The notes under the pieces were generated by a model. It was given only the letters and a program-made list of their open reading frames with translations. It did no database searches and was not told the origin of the DNA. Below are positions 34,322 through 42,048 of a stretch of 64,000 bases of DNA, in pieces. The position numbers and the translations under genes are program-made. The stretch is from contig NZ_JACHEF010000001.1 in assembly GCF_014207355.1 (NCBI RefSeq), positions 496,001 to 560,000 on the forward strand. The letters are read 5' to 3'. Origin of the DNA: Mesorhizobium sangaii. Its GTDB lineage: Bacteria; Pseudomonadota; Alphaproteobacteria; Rhizobiales; Rhizobiaceae. Position 1 is the stretch's first letter. Each line of letters opens with the position of its first letter.

Positions 34322-34531
34322 TCAGGCCGCCTTCAACTGGTCGGCGGACATTTTGCCAGACTTGTTGTCGCGGACCATCTCGTAGCCGAGCTTCTGGCCC
34401 TCGACGATGTCGCGCATGCCGGCGCGCTCTACGGCCGAAATGTGGACAAAAACGTCGGCCGAGCCGTCGTCAGGCTGAATAAAACCAAAACCCTTGGTGG
34501 CGTTGAACCATTTAACTGTGCCGGTGCTCAT
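34322..34531 (-). CDS. cspA: Cold-shock domain protein
   Basis: 69 residues, the standard single cold-shock-domain length. [21 protein letters not shown] contains RNP1 (KGFGFI), and [14 protein letters not shown] contains RNP2 (VFVHI). It binds RNA/ssDNA and acts as an RNA chaperone. The gene has a near-consensus promoter about 145 bases upstream and so a long untranslated leader, as in cspA-type genes that are controlled post-transcriptionally. Confidence 0.97.
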   Translation of the reverse strand: MSTGTVKWFNATKGFGFIQPDDGSADVFVHISAVERAGMRDIVEGQKLGYEMVRDNKSGKMSADQLKAA

Positions 34532-34676
34532 GACGAACCCTTTCCATGGCAAATATTCGTTAATCGCCGTGCGAATGCACAACGATTTTTGTCTCGATTT
34601 TTGATGGGGAAGTTCGTCAAAAGCGCGCATGCGTGCGCGGATAACAAAAGTCGGTCAAACAAATATCGACGAAACT

Positions 34677-34705
34677 CTTGTAGGCTTCTTTTTGCGTCGT
34701 GTCAA
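34677..34705 (-). promoter_or_regulatory. cspA promoter
   Basis: On the minus strand, TTGACA (34700-34705) and TACAAG (34677-34682) are separated by exactly 17 bases. The start would fall near 34670, giving a leader of about 139 bases before the cspA ATG at 34531. It is the best sigma-70-type match seen in the window. Confidence 0.75.
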
Positions 34706-34878
34706 TTTCTGTTTAGCCGCCACCGGTAGCGGACGCGAAGTTGTCTGGCGAGAAGGAAGCGAAACGCGGCAGCTCCAAAAAAACGCAAAATGCCGGGAAC
34801 CGGATCGGCGCCCGTGCATTTTGCCTGTGTCGTCAGCAGTTCTTGAGAGCAATCGAAGGAAAGGCTGATGGTAAAAGA

Positions 34879-34920
34879 CGCCTCCCGCGCGATAAAAGGC
34901 GCGAGGGGCGTTTTGTTTTG
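34879..34920. terminator. Bidirectional terminator-like hairpin
   Basis: CGCCTCCCGCGC (34879-34890) pairs with GCGCGAGGGGCG (34899-34910), with one mismatch and one G-U. TTTTGTTTTG follows on the plus strand and TCTTTT on the minus strand. On the minus side it terminates the YciI-like pseudogene. On the plus side no gene is known, though a small RNA is possible. The 400-base gap 34532-34931 holds this hairpin, the cspA promoter and an inverted repeat at 34785-34824. Confidence 0.6.
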
Positions 34921-34931
34921 GCCCCCGAACC

Positions 34932-35219
34932 TCACATCACGGCGGTCATCATTGGCAGGATCTCGTACCGAAAGCCCAACCCGGAACGAACCGTCGGGTC
35001 CGCCTCGGTCAGCGCCCCGACGGCGGCCTCATCGTCGGCACACACGATACCGAGCCCCCATGGACCGGCAGGATCGGCGACCGGCCCAAACAGGATGACA
35101 CCCCCCTCACCCAATTTGCCGCGCAGTTAGTCCGAGTGCTGCTTCATCAGTGTTTTTTCTGCATCGGTCAGGGTGAAGGCAAAGTCGGGCCGAGGCGGGA
35201 TCAGCCGGCAGTGGAACAC
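34932..35219 (-). pseudogene. YciI-like protein gene broken by a nonsense codon
   Basis: Reading the minus strand from a GTG at 35219, the product begins VFHCRLIPPRPDFAFTLT and reaches KTLMKQHSD. It then hits TAA at 35127-35129, where YciI-like proteins have a Tyr-Trp-Arg stretch. Past the stop, in the same frame, LRGKLGEGGVILFGPVADPA and WGLGIVCADDEAAV continue the family sequence to RYEILPMM and a normal stop. A single base change would restore the gene. YciI-like proteins are small dimeric enzymes of unclear function. Confidence 0.72.
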
Positions 35220-35415
35220 GCCTTGTGGCTTGCTGCCGGCTTCATTGGTGAGGAAAGCGGCCAGCCAACCGAGCACGCGCTCCCAGCCGGAGCCGTGATC
35301 GCGGCACGCGCCTTGGCGGACTCCAAACCCTTCATGGCGTAAGGTCAGCCGGGTTGGGAGACAATCGTGGAAGGGGTGGCCGACTTCCTCGACCAGCACT
35401 GGCCGGACAGACAGG
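35220..35415 (-). pseudogene. Degraded SRPBCC/AHSA1-like C-terminal fragment
   Basis: Just upstream of the YciI remnant, TRLTLRHEG, then (in another frame) LESAKARA, then back in the first frame DHGSGWERVLGWLAAFLTNE, resemble the closing strand and helix of SRPBCC-domain proteins. The change of frame and back within 30 bases, and the absence of any N-terminal domain, suggest decay by paired indels. It may once have formed an operon with the YciI-like gene. Moderate certainty only. Confidence 0.4.
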
Positions 35416-35478
35416 CGCCCTCCGCCGCATCGCCTGAAACCATATTTGCGGTTGCGCGGCTCGAAGCCGCACGCCAGG

Positions 35479-36138
35479 TCAGTCCTGTTCGTGCGGACCG
35501 GGCTCGGGCCAGGTTTCCTTGGCCGCTTCCGCGTACCAGTGACGCATTGCCGGCATTGAAAGCACCGCATCGACATAGGCTCTAGTGTCGGGTGCCAGGG
35601 TGCCACCATAGGTGTCGAAGCGGGTGACGATCGGCGCATACATGGCGTCGGCCGCGGTGAAATGGCCAAACAGGAACGGGCCACCCCTGCCGTGTTTTTC
35701 CCGGCACTCACGCCACAGTGTCTCGATGCGCTCCCGCTGCGCCTCGCCCTCGGCGTCGAGCGGCTTGTGGCCTTTCGGTCGACGCAAATTCATCGGCCAG
35801 CCATAGCGGACCTCGCGAAAACCGGAATGCATCTCGGTCGCAACGGAGCGCGCCAACGCACGGGCGCCGATATCGGCCGGCCAGAGAATCTTCTCGGGAA
35901 ACAGATCGGCAAGATATTCAAGGATGGCAAGGGTTTCCCAGATGATCCTGCCATTGTGATTCAGGACCGGCACCAGCCCTGTCGGCGAGACCTTGCTGAG
36001 ATTGGCAGCGGTCTCAGGCGTGCGCAGCCGCACAAACCCTTCCTCGAACGGAATCTCCAGATGCTTCATCGCCACCCATGGCCGAAGCGACCATGAGGAG
36101 AAGCACTTGTTGCCGATATAGAGTGTGAATTCAGCCAT
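35479..36138 (-). CDS. Glutathione S-transferase family protein
   Basis: 219 residues from ATG 36138 (GGGGAGAAAA upstream). The N-terminal thioredoxin-like domain (FTLYIGNKCFSSWSLRPWVA, active-site Ser/Cys region; PVLNHNGRIIWETLAILEYL) carries the glutathione-binding cis-Pro and ESLAILEYL-type motif. A helical C-terminal domain follows (HGRGGPFLFGHFTAADAMYA). It is similar to maleylacetoacetate isomerase/zeta-like GSTs. Likely conjugates or isomerises small electrophiles. It is unlinked to its neighbours except for direction. Confidence 0.9.
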   Translation of the reverse strand: MAEFTLYIGNKCFSSWSLRPWVAMKHLEIPFEEGFVRLRTPETAANLSKVSPTGLVPVLNHNGRIIWETLAILEYLADLFPEKILWPADIGARALARSVATEMHSGFREVRYGWPMNLRRPKGHKPLDAEGEAQRERIETLWRECREKHGRGGPFLFGHFTAADAMYAPIVTRFDTYGGTLAPDTRAYVDAVLSMPAMRHWYAEAAKETWPEPGPHEQD

Positions 36139-36237
36139 TTTTCTCCCCGCGCGCACGATTATCCTGAAGTCCTTTAGCCTGCCAGCCTTGCCGCCGAAAG
36201 CGGTTGCGCAACTTTGATCCGCGGCTGGGGAGGCTTG

Positions 36238-36262
36238 GAACCTAACCGACGCCGGCTCGTTA
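36238..36262 (+). promoter_or_regulatory. General-stress sigma (RpoE2/EcfG) type promoter for csbD
   Basis: GGAAC (36238-36242), 16 bases, then CGTT (36259-36262). It matches the alphaproteobacterial EcfG/RpoE2 pattern GGAAC-N18-TT exactly. It lies about 50 bases before the CsbD start. CsbD-like genes are common members of this regulon. Confidence 0.7.
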
Positions 36263-36311
36263 GCCTCCGCGGACGAATTCCTCGAATTCAAACTCCCAGG
36301 AGATGCGGAAA

Positions 36312-36491
36312 ATGGTGAACAAGGATCAGGTCGCGGGCGTGGCCAAGCAGGTCAAGGGCTCGATCAAGGAAGCTGCCGGCAAGGCGACCGGCAACAGGCA
36401 GACCCAGGCCGAAGGCACGGCCGACAAGATCGCCGGCAAAGTGCAGAAGACCTATGGCGACGTGAAGGACAAGGTCAAGAAGGCGCTCTGA
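36312..36491 (+). CDS. CsbD family stress protein
   Basis: 59 residues. VNKDQVAGVAKQVKGSIKEA and KIAGKVQKTYGDVKDK are the CsbD signature, a small, highly charged helical protein induced by general stress. The ATG at 36312 matches the family N-terminus (MVNKDQ); an earlier ATG at 36303 adds three residues. It has its own general-stress promoter and a strong terminator, so it is a monocistronic stress gene. Confidence 0.93.
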   Translation: MVNKDQVAGVAKQVKGSIKEAAGKATGNRQTQAEGTADKIAGKVQKTYGDVKDKVKKAL

Positions 36492-36517
36492 TCCCCATCG
36501 GGTGTCGCTTTTGCCTG

Positions 36518-36546
36518 AAAAAGGTGGCCGCCGGGTCCGCCTTTTT
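36518..36546. terminator. Bidirectional terminator between csbD and metallophosphatase
   Basis: AAAAAGGTGG (36518-36527) and CCGCCTTTTT (36537-36546), with one G-U pair, form a hairpin with A/T flanks on both sides. It ends csbD on the plus strand and the phosphatase on the minus strand, whose stop codon begins inside the T-run. Confidence 0.8.
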
Positions 36547-37676
36547 CATGTGCTCCAGTCCTTGCTGAAGGCATTGGTGAAGGCGACCTCGCCATGATCA
36601 CCGGTCGCCTCGCCCAGCACCACGTCCATGGCGTCGCTGGTCACCCTGGCCAGCGCGAAGCCACCCATATAGGCCGCCTTCGGCTTGATGAGGTCGAGCC
36701 CGTCACGGCGGTAGATCAGCGGCGTGTCGTGCTTGTGGCCGTGGAAAATGGCGACGACATTGTAGCCCTTAAGCGCCGCCAGTAGGGCCTGCCGGTCGGC
36801 CTCGCTCCACCAGTGCGGCGCGCCGGAACCGTCATCGTCATAGGTCTTTTTGGCGGCATCCCACCGTTCTATCGAGAAGGTGTCCCAGCCATAGTGCTGG
36901 AACAGGATGACCGGGCGGCCATCCGCCGCGTAGGTCGCCAGATCCTGCTTCAGCCATGGCAGGCTGCTGTCGGCGCCGTGCCCGGTGTCGCCGGCGAAAC
37001 GATGCGTCTGCACAAGATGCAGGCCGCCCCAGTCCCAGGAATAACAATCGGTGTCGACGTCGTAGTCGGTGGCCGGCACCGGCGGCTTGAAGAACACGCC
37101 GGCGCGGTGATTGACCTCGACATAGTCGCGCATTTCGCGCCGGTACCAGTCGACATGGTGCGGCGGTCCGTTCTGGTCGAGATCGTGGTTGCCGAGCCCG
37201 ACATAGACAGGCACATGCACGCGATCGGAACCGACGCCTTGCTGGTAGCGCTGGCTGAATTGGAGCAGTTGGGTGCCCTCGCTCGGCTGGGTGATCTGGC
37301 CGCCGCCATCGTCGGTGATGTCACCACCGACGACGAGGCCAAGCGGCGTGGCGATACGGCTGCCGGCCGAGCGCAGACCGGTGGCGACGCCGTTGATCTC
37401 GGCCGGCCAGTCCTTGTCGCCGAGTGCGTTCAGCGCCGCGACGTTGCGCAGCAGCGCGGCGTCGGTCTTGCCTTCCTTCTGGCAGTTGGGGCTCAAGCCG
37501 CTCACCATGCGACAGGCATGGACATCGGCGATGAACAGGAAGGTGGCGTCGATCGGCTGAATACGCTGCCCGGTCTGGCTGCGTGCCGGGCACGACAACG
37601 CGCCGGCCGCGGCAAATCCCGCGGCCTGGGCCAGAAAGCTGCGTCGAGAAAACAAACCAGGCGAGCGGCGATTCAT
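36546..37676 (-). CDS. Tat-exported calcineurin-like metallophosphatase
   Basis: 376 residues. The N-terminus has a twin-arginine signal (SRRSFLAQAAGFAAAGALS), so the enzyme is exported folded. The metallophosphoesterase motifs occur in order: FIADVHACR (D-x-H, about 47-55), VVGGDITDD, GLGNHDLDQ (GNHD), FQHYGWDTF and FHGHKHDTP (GHxH). It likely hydrolyses a phosphoester or phosphodiester in the periplasm. Neighbours give no hint of substrate. Its 3-prime end shares a terminator with csbD. Confidence 0.87.
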   Translation of the reverse strand: MNRRSPGLFSRRSFLAQAAGFAAAGALSCPARSQTGQRIQPIDATFLFIADVHACRMVSGLSPNCQKEGKTDAALLRNVAALNALGDKDWPAEINGVATGLRSAGSRIATPLGLVVGGDITDDGGGQITQPSEGTQLLQFSQRYQQGVGSDRVHVPVYVGLGNHDLDQNGPPHHVDWYRREMRDYVEVNHRAGVFFKPPVPATDYDVDTDCYSWDWGGLHLVQTHRFAGDTGHGADSSLPWLKQDLATYAADGRPVILFQHYGWDTFSIERWDAAKKTYDDDGSGAPHWWSEADRQALLAALKGYNVVAIFHGHKHDTPLIYRRDGLDLIKPKAAYMGGFALARVTSDAMDVVLGEATGDHGEVAFTNAFSKDWST

Positions 37677-37774
37677 CGTGAGGTGAATTTCAGCATGGAG
37701 AGCGGCCGGCCGTCCAGTTCAACGCGAGACATCGCGACAGCAGCGTGACAGAACAGCTCGATCACGTTTCGGGA

Positions 37775-38380
37775 TCATTTCCAGGCCTCACCCTGCGCCG
37801 GCAGGCAGTCGCGCAGCACACCCGCATCCTGCGCCGTCTTGGCCATGGACATGGCGCCGGAATAGGTCGCTACGGCAAGTGCTGCAAAGCGCTGCGGGTC
37901 GGTGCCTTGCTCCCTGCCCTCCCGCTGGTCGGCCCTGACCTTGTCGGCGATCGCCTGGCGCCATGCCGAAAAGATGCGGGCAAGTGCCGCCCGGAAATCG
38001 GGATCGGCGAGCGACAGTTCATGCGCCAGATTGTTGAGTGGGCAGCCGCGCACGAAACCCTGTTGTTCCAGTTCGGCGGCCACAGCCTCGAACACCGCGC
38101 GCACGCCGTCGCGTGCCGAGGCCGCCGCCTGCACCGGCGCGATCCATGTCGCCTCGACCGCTGCCGCCACACGCTCGTCGATCACCGCCAGCGCCAGCGC
38201 CTTCTTGGTCGGGAAATGGTGATGCAGCGCGCCACCGCTGACACCTGCGGCCGCCATCAGGTCGCCAAGGCTGGAGGCATGATAGCCGCGCGCCTGAAAC
38301 GCCGCCTCCGCGACATCGAGCACTTTGTTGCGCATGCCTTCGGGGTCATTGACGCGTTTTCGCGACCGAAGCCTTGCCAT
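37775..38380 (-). CDS. TetR family transcriptional regulator
   Basis: 201 residues from ATG 38380. HTH: NKVLDVAEAAFQARGYHASS, LGDLMAAAGVSGGALHHHFP, TKKALALAVIDERV. The ligand domain contains GFVRGCPLNNLAHELSLADP, the YxaF/LmrA-type pattern. Its ribosome-binding site GGGGAG is at the edge of the RIME composite just upstream. It faces the NIPSNAP gene, with two operator-like repeats in between. The frame runs open to 39400 but this is an artefact of repeat and antisense DNA. Confidence 0.88.
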   Translation of the reverse strand: MARLRSRKRVNDPEGMRNKVLDVAEAAFQARGYHASSLGDLMAAAGVSGGALHHHFPTKKALALAVIDERVAAAVEATWIAPVQAAASARDGVRAVFEAVAAELEQQGFVRGCPLNNLAHELSLADPDFRAALARIFSAWRQAIADKVRADQREGREQGTDPQRFAALAVATYSGAMSMAKTAQDAGVLRDCLPAQGEAWK

Positions 38381-38391
38381 GGCGAATCTCC

Positions 38392-38537
38392 CCTTCTCCC
38401 CCTGTGGGAGAAGGTGCCTGAACGAAGTGAAGGCGGATGAGGGGTGCTCCAGCTTGGCACAGACGGCGCTCCGTCCAGCACCCCTCATCCGTCTTGGCGC
38501 TGCGCGCCAGTCCACCTTCTCCCACAAGGGGAGAAGG
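38392..38537. repeat. RIME-type composite palindrome
   Basis: A large inverted repeat. Hairpins CCTTCTCCC/GGGAGAAGG stand at both ends (38392-38414 and 38515-38537), and GGATGAGGGGTGCT (38435-38448) pairs with AGCACCCCTCATCC (38477-38490). It is the pattern of rhizobial intergenic mosaic palindromes found many times per genome. It sits between a TetR gene and the operators that should control it, so it would be transcribed as the TetR leader. Confidence 0.85.
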
Positions 38538-38554
38538 CAGAAGACGATAGCATG

Positions 38555-38606
38555 TTGACAAAACAGGACAACCGGTCTGTTTATAAACAGGACAACCGCC
38601 CTGTTT
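38555..38606 (+). promoter_or_regulatory. NIPSNAP-gene promoter with two TetR-type operators
   Basis: TTGACA (38555-38560) is followed by two 22-bp repeats starting 24 bases apart. The first is AAACAG-N10-CTGTTT (38561-38582), the second AAACAGG-N8-CCTGTTT (38585-38606), sharing GACAACCG in their spacers. The first overlaps the promoter spacer and the AT-rich -10 zone. A TetR dimer bound here would block transcription of the gene starting at 38621. Confidence 0.75.
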
Positions 38607-38620
38607 TTGGAGACTGACGG

Positions 38621-39469
38621 ATGAACCTGCCCCTGAATGCCACGCCGCAACCTGCGGTGCTCGCCTCGCCTGTGGTCGAGCTGCGGCAATACACGCTGAA
38701 GCCCGGCAAGCGCGACACGCTCATCGACATCTTCGACGGCAGACTGATCGAGGGCCAGGAGGACGTCGGGATGACCATCATCGGCCAGTTCCGGGATCTC
38801 GATCGTCCGGACATGTTCGTCTGGATGCGCGGCTTCGACGGCATGGACGCGCGCAGGGATGCACTGACCGCCTTTTATGGCGGGCCGGTCTGGGCGGCGC
38901 ACAGCAATCCAGCCAATGCGACAATGATCGATTCCGACGATGTGTTGCTGCTCAAGCCGGCATGGCCAGGCGCCGGTTTCGACCTCTCGGGCACACTGCG
39001 GGCAGGCTTCACCGCTGACAAGAAATCGAGCCGGAACAAACCCCTGTCGGCCATTGTTGTGACCCAGATTCATCATTTGCGGCCAGGCGCCGAGGGCATT
39101 TTCGCCAATCGCTTCGAGACCGAAATGGCGCCGCTGATGACGGCGCCCGGCGCGCGTCTGTTCGCCGCGTTCGTTACCGAGCATGCCGAAAACAGCTTTC
39201 CGCGCCTGCCGGTACGGGCCAGTGAAAACGTCTTCATCAGCGTCATGGGTTTTGACAGCCAGCAAACACACGCCCGCCTTGACGCCACGCTTGCCGGTTC
39301 GCCTGCATGGCAGGCGTTTTGGCAAGCGGCCCGGCAGGATCTGACCAGACCAACGGAGACATTGCGTCTGTCCCCGACCTCGCGTTCTCGACTTGGACAT
39401 CAGTTCGATAGCAACGGTGCCGAAGCCCAGCAGGACGTGCCACCGGCACGCCCATTGTTCGGGCGCTAA
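38621..39469 (+). CDS. NIPSNAP-domain protein
   Basis: 282 residues. VVELRQYTLKPGKRDTLIDI is the NIPSNAP opening strand and helix, and GMTIIGQFRDLDRPDMFVWM continues the ferredoxin-like fold. The C-terminal half seems to hold a second, weaker copy (IVVTQIHHLRPGAE...VFISVMGF). Function of the family is unsettled; it may be a small-molecule monooxygenase- or binding-type fold. Controlled by the adjacent TetR through twin operators. Its stop overlaps that of the convergent hydrolase. Confidence 0.82.
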   Translation: MNLPLNATPQPAVLASPVVELRQYTLKPGKRDTLIDIFDGRLIEGQEDVGMTIIGQFRDLDRPDMFVWMRGFDGMDARRDALTAFYGGPVWAAHSNPANATMIDSDDVLLLKPAWPGAGFDLSGTLRAGFTADKKSSRNKPLSAIVVTQIHHLRPGAEGIFANRFETEMAPLMTAPGARLFAAFVTEHAENSFPRLPVRASENVFISVMGFDSQQTHARLDATLAGSPAWQAFWQAARQDLTRPTETLRLSPTSRSRLGHQFDSNGAEAQQDVPPARPLFGR

Positions 39470-40305
39470 TCGAACCCGAAACTCTTACCGATGGCGTTGG
39501 CAACAAAGGCCGGATCCTCCCAATGAGGATTGTGGCCACACTCCTCGGCGTGCACGAGGCTTGCCCCAACAAGGGCATCCAACAGCCTCCGCTGATGCGC
39601 CTCGCCGAACAGCGGGTCGTGCGCGCCGGCAATGATCAGCGTTCGAGCCTGCACGGCTCGTGCCGCACCACTCAAATCCGTGCGGCGAATTTCCTTCAGG
39701 GTCGCTTGCCAGCGTGATGCCGGCATCTCCGAGGCGTCTTTCGCCAGGCCAGCGAGAAAGGCCCGGGGCACGCCAGGCCGGCAGGCATGCCACCAGGCAT
39801 AGAACGGGTTGGCCGGCGATATCGGGTCGCGCAGAGCCTGAACGCCCATGACCAGTGGATGGTTCTGCGCCAGGTCGGGCTTCAATGTGCCGGCCAACAG
39901 CACCAGCCCGCCGATGAGCTCGTCATGCCGCGCAGCCAACGCGATAGCCACCATGGCGCCCAGCGAATGGCCGACGACCACCGGCCGGTCAAGCCGCAAG
40001 TGGACGATCAATCCGGCAATGTCACTTGCGAAATCAGCAATGCCAAAGCGCTCGCCAGTTTGCGAGCCGCCATGGCCGCGCAGATCCGGCATGACCAGCC
40101 GACGTCCCGCCAGATGCGGCGCCAGGAGCGAAAAGCTGCGGCTGGTGTCGGTGAAGCCGTGCACCAACAGCAGCGCCGGCTCGGCGCCGGCGACCTCGAC
40201 ATAGGCGATGTCGAGTGCGCCGCTGTTGACGAATTGCTTGCGGCCAGCCCAGCCGTCCTGTTCCGCCCAGGCATTCGGCAAGGCATCAAATGCTGCCGGT
40301 CTCAC
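39466..40305 (-). CDS. Alpha/beta hydrolase
   Basis: 279 residues from a GTG whose GTGA overlaps the upstream stop. LLVHGFTDTSRSF (oxyanion region), MPDLRGHGGSQ, nucleophile Ser in VVVGHSLGAMVAIALA and the late His in AEECGHNPHWEDP give the catalytic set; the acid is probably Asp of AGAHDPLFG. Coupled to a choline/betaine-type binding protein gene, so an ester or lactone of a choline-like compound is a possible substrate (inference). Confidence 0.85.
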   Translation of the reverse strand: MRPAAFDALPNAWAEQDGWAGRKQFVNSGALDIAYVEVAGAEPALLLVHGFTDTSRSFSLLAPHLAGRRLVMPDLRGHGGSQTGERFGIADFASDIAGLIVHLRLDRPVVVGHSLGAMVAIALAARHDELIGGLVLLAGTLKPDLAQNHPLVMGVQALRDPISPANPFYAWWHACRPGVPRAFLAGLAKDASEMPASRWQATLKEIRRTDLSGAARAVQARTLIIAGAHDPLFGEAHQRRLLDALVGASLVHAEECGHNPHWEDPAFVANAIGKSFGFD

Positions 40306-41240
40306 AGGCCAAGCTTTTCCTTGACCGCGGCAAGGCCGGGCTTGCCGTCGAATGTGGTGACGCCGGCAAGCCAGGTGTCCAGACGATCCTTGTTCAGCTT
40401 GATCGCCTTCAACCCCGCCTCTTCCGGCTTCATGCCGTCATTGATCAGGTATCCCATGCCGACATTCTCGATATCGATGTCAAAGGTGAGGTTTTTCAAC
40501 AATTGCCCGGCATTCGGGCACTGTTGCAGATAGCCTTTACGCACCTGCGTGGTCACCGTCGCGGCACCGAGGTTGGGGCCATAAAATTTGTCGCCGCCGG
40601 TGAGATACTTGAAATCGTACATCGTGTTCATCGGATGCGGCGCCCAGCCCTGGAAGACGATGAATTGCTTTTCCTTGATCTCATAGCCGACCTCCGACAG
40701 CATGCCGGCTTCGCTCGACTCGACGACCTGCCAGCCGTCTAGGCCAAGCGAGGGATCGGCAATGGCATCCATCATCAGCTGGTTGGACCCAGGTTCGATG
40801 CCGTACATTTTCTTGCCGAACTTGTCGGCGAACTTGTGCAGGTCGGCAAAATCCTTGACGCCGGCGTCCCAGACGTAGGTCGGCACGGCGAAGGTGTATT
40901 TGGCGCCTTGCAGATTGACGCGCACGTCTTCGACCGAGCCATCCTTCTTGTAGGGCTCGTAATAGGTGACCATGGCCGGGTTCCAATAGCCGAGGAACAG
41001 GTCGAGATCGTTGTTCTTCATGCCTTCATAGATGACGTTGATGCCCAGCACCGAGCTCTGCGGCTGGTAGCCGAGTGCACCGAGCAGGACATTAGCAACG
41101 CCGGTGGTGAAGGCAAGATCGTTCCAGCCGGGTTCGGCCATACGGACCGCCCTGCACTGTTCGGCCTCGGTCGCTTCAGCCGCATGACAGGCCAACGCCA
41201 GGGCAGCGAGACAGGCACCATTTGCAAGGATGCGGAACAT
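40302..41240 (-). CDS. choX: Choline/betaine ABC transporter substrate-binding protein (ChoX-like)
   Basis: 312 residues from ATG 41240 (AGGAGAACC upstream). A signal peptide (GACLAALALACHAAEA) precedes the OpuAC fold: VRMAEPGWNDLAFTTGVANV, LDLFLGYWNPAMV and FQGWAPHPMNTMYD. The aromatic residues W, Y and W that cage quaternary ammonium groups in ChoX/ProX are present. No ChoW/ChoV permease or ATPase is adjacent, so it may serve a distant transporter. A divergent BetI-like TetR lies just upstream. Confidence 0.82.
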   Translation of the reverse strand: MFRILANGACLAALALACHAAEATEAEQCRAVRMAEPGWNDLAFTTGVANVLLGALGYQPQSSVLGINVIYEGMKNNDLDLFLGYWNPAMVTYYEPYKKDGSVEDVRVNLQGAKYTFAVPTYVWDAGVKDFADLHKFADKFGKKMYGIEPGSNQLMMDAIADPSLGLDGWQVVESSEAGMLSEVGYEIKEKQFIVFQGWAPHPMNTMYDFKYLTGGDKFYGPNLGAATVTTQVRKGYLQQCPNAGQLLKNLTFDIDIENVGMGYLINDGMKPEEAGLKAIKLNKDRLDTWLAGVTTFDGKPGLAAVKEKLGL

Positions 41241-41263
41241 TTCGGTTCTCCTCATTTTCAAAA

Positions 41264-41299
41264 TTGACCTTTTGGTCTGTTTATTGTCCCATTGGTCAA
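41264..41299. promoter_or_regulatory. Candidate BetI-like operator between choX and tetR
   Basis: TTGACC (41264-41269) and GGTCAA (41294-41299) form an outer inverted repeat. Inside is GACC-TTTT-GGTC (41266-41277). It occupies the 81-base divergent gap, with ATTGGTCAAT resembling known BetI boxes. Likely binding site of the TetR encoded at 41322. Confidence 0.6.
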
Positions 41300-41321
41300 T
41301 TGTTGATCTGGGCGGACGAAA

Positions 41322-41981
41322 ATGTCAATGTGGAATCGCAATGCATGGATCGATCCGGTGAAACTCAAGCGTCTTAGCGAGATACGCCGCAGGGAACTGC
41401 GGCAGGCGGCGTTCGCGGTGCTGGAGCGCGAGGGCATTGCAGGCGCGACGCTGGAAAAGGTGGCGGCCCAGGCCGGCGCCTCGAAGGGAATCGTGCTGCA
41501 CTATTTCCGCAACAAGCAGGAATTGTTCGAGCACGCGATGCGCGAAGCCAACGCGGTCCTGTGCCAGGCGGTGATCGCGCGGCTTCGCCGGGCGATCACC
41601 CCGATGGAGCGCATGGATGCTGTGATCGAGGGTAATTTCGAACCGCATCTTTTTCAGCCTCCTCTCTGCCATGCCTGGCTTTCGCTCTGCGCCGAGGTGC
41701 CGCGCGACGAGAAGATGGCGCGTATCCAGAGAGTGATCCACGCGCGCATGCGCTCGAACCTGTTGTCCGGCCTGCGCGGCCTCGCCTCGCCGGCGGATGC
41801 CGACGACATCGCTCTTGGCGTCACCGCGCTGATCGACGGGCTTTGGCTGCGGCTCGGCCTGCAGCCGGGCAGCGTCTCGCGCGAACAGGCGGTCCGCCAG
41901 GTCAAGAATTTTGTCGCGGGGCGGCTCGCCATTCGGGAGCCGGTGCGAGAGCCGGCGGTCGAAGTTAATACCGTCGGATAG
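41322..41981 (+). CDS. BetI-like TetR family regulator
   Basis: 219 residues. The HTH KRLSEIRRRELRQAAFAVLE, AGATLEKVAAQAGASKGIVL and HYFRNKQELFEHAMREAN is close to BetI (SxGIxxHYF). The C-terminal domain with FQPPLCHAWLSLCAEV also fits choline-responsive repressors. It faces the choline-binding gene and precedes an SDR gene. It probably represses both directions and responds to choline or betaine aldehyde. Confidence 0.82.
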   Translation: MSMWNRNAWIDPVKLKRLSEIRRRELRQAAFAVLEREGIAGATLEKVAAQAGASKGIVLHYFRNKQELFEHAMREANAVLCQAVIARLRRAITPMERMDAVIEGNFEPHLFQPPLCHAWLSLCAEVPRDEKMARIQRVIHARMRSNLLSGLRGLASPADADDIALGVTALIDGLWLRLGLQPGSVSREQAVRQVKNFVAGRLAIREPVREPAVEVNTVG

Positions 41982-42048
41982 GTCGATGGCTTGACCGCAG
42001 CCGCTTATATGCGGTGCTCTCGACGGCCAAGCTGCCTCGGAGCGTAGA

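Noticed and set aside
37775..39400. 541-codon frame ending in the TetR at 38380
   Set aside because: The N-terminal part is antisense to the NIPSNAP gene and a translation of the RIME repeat.
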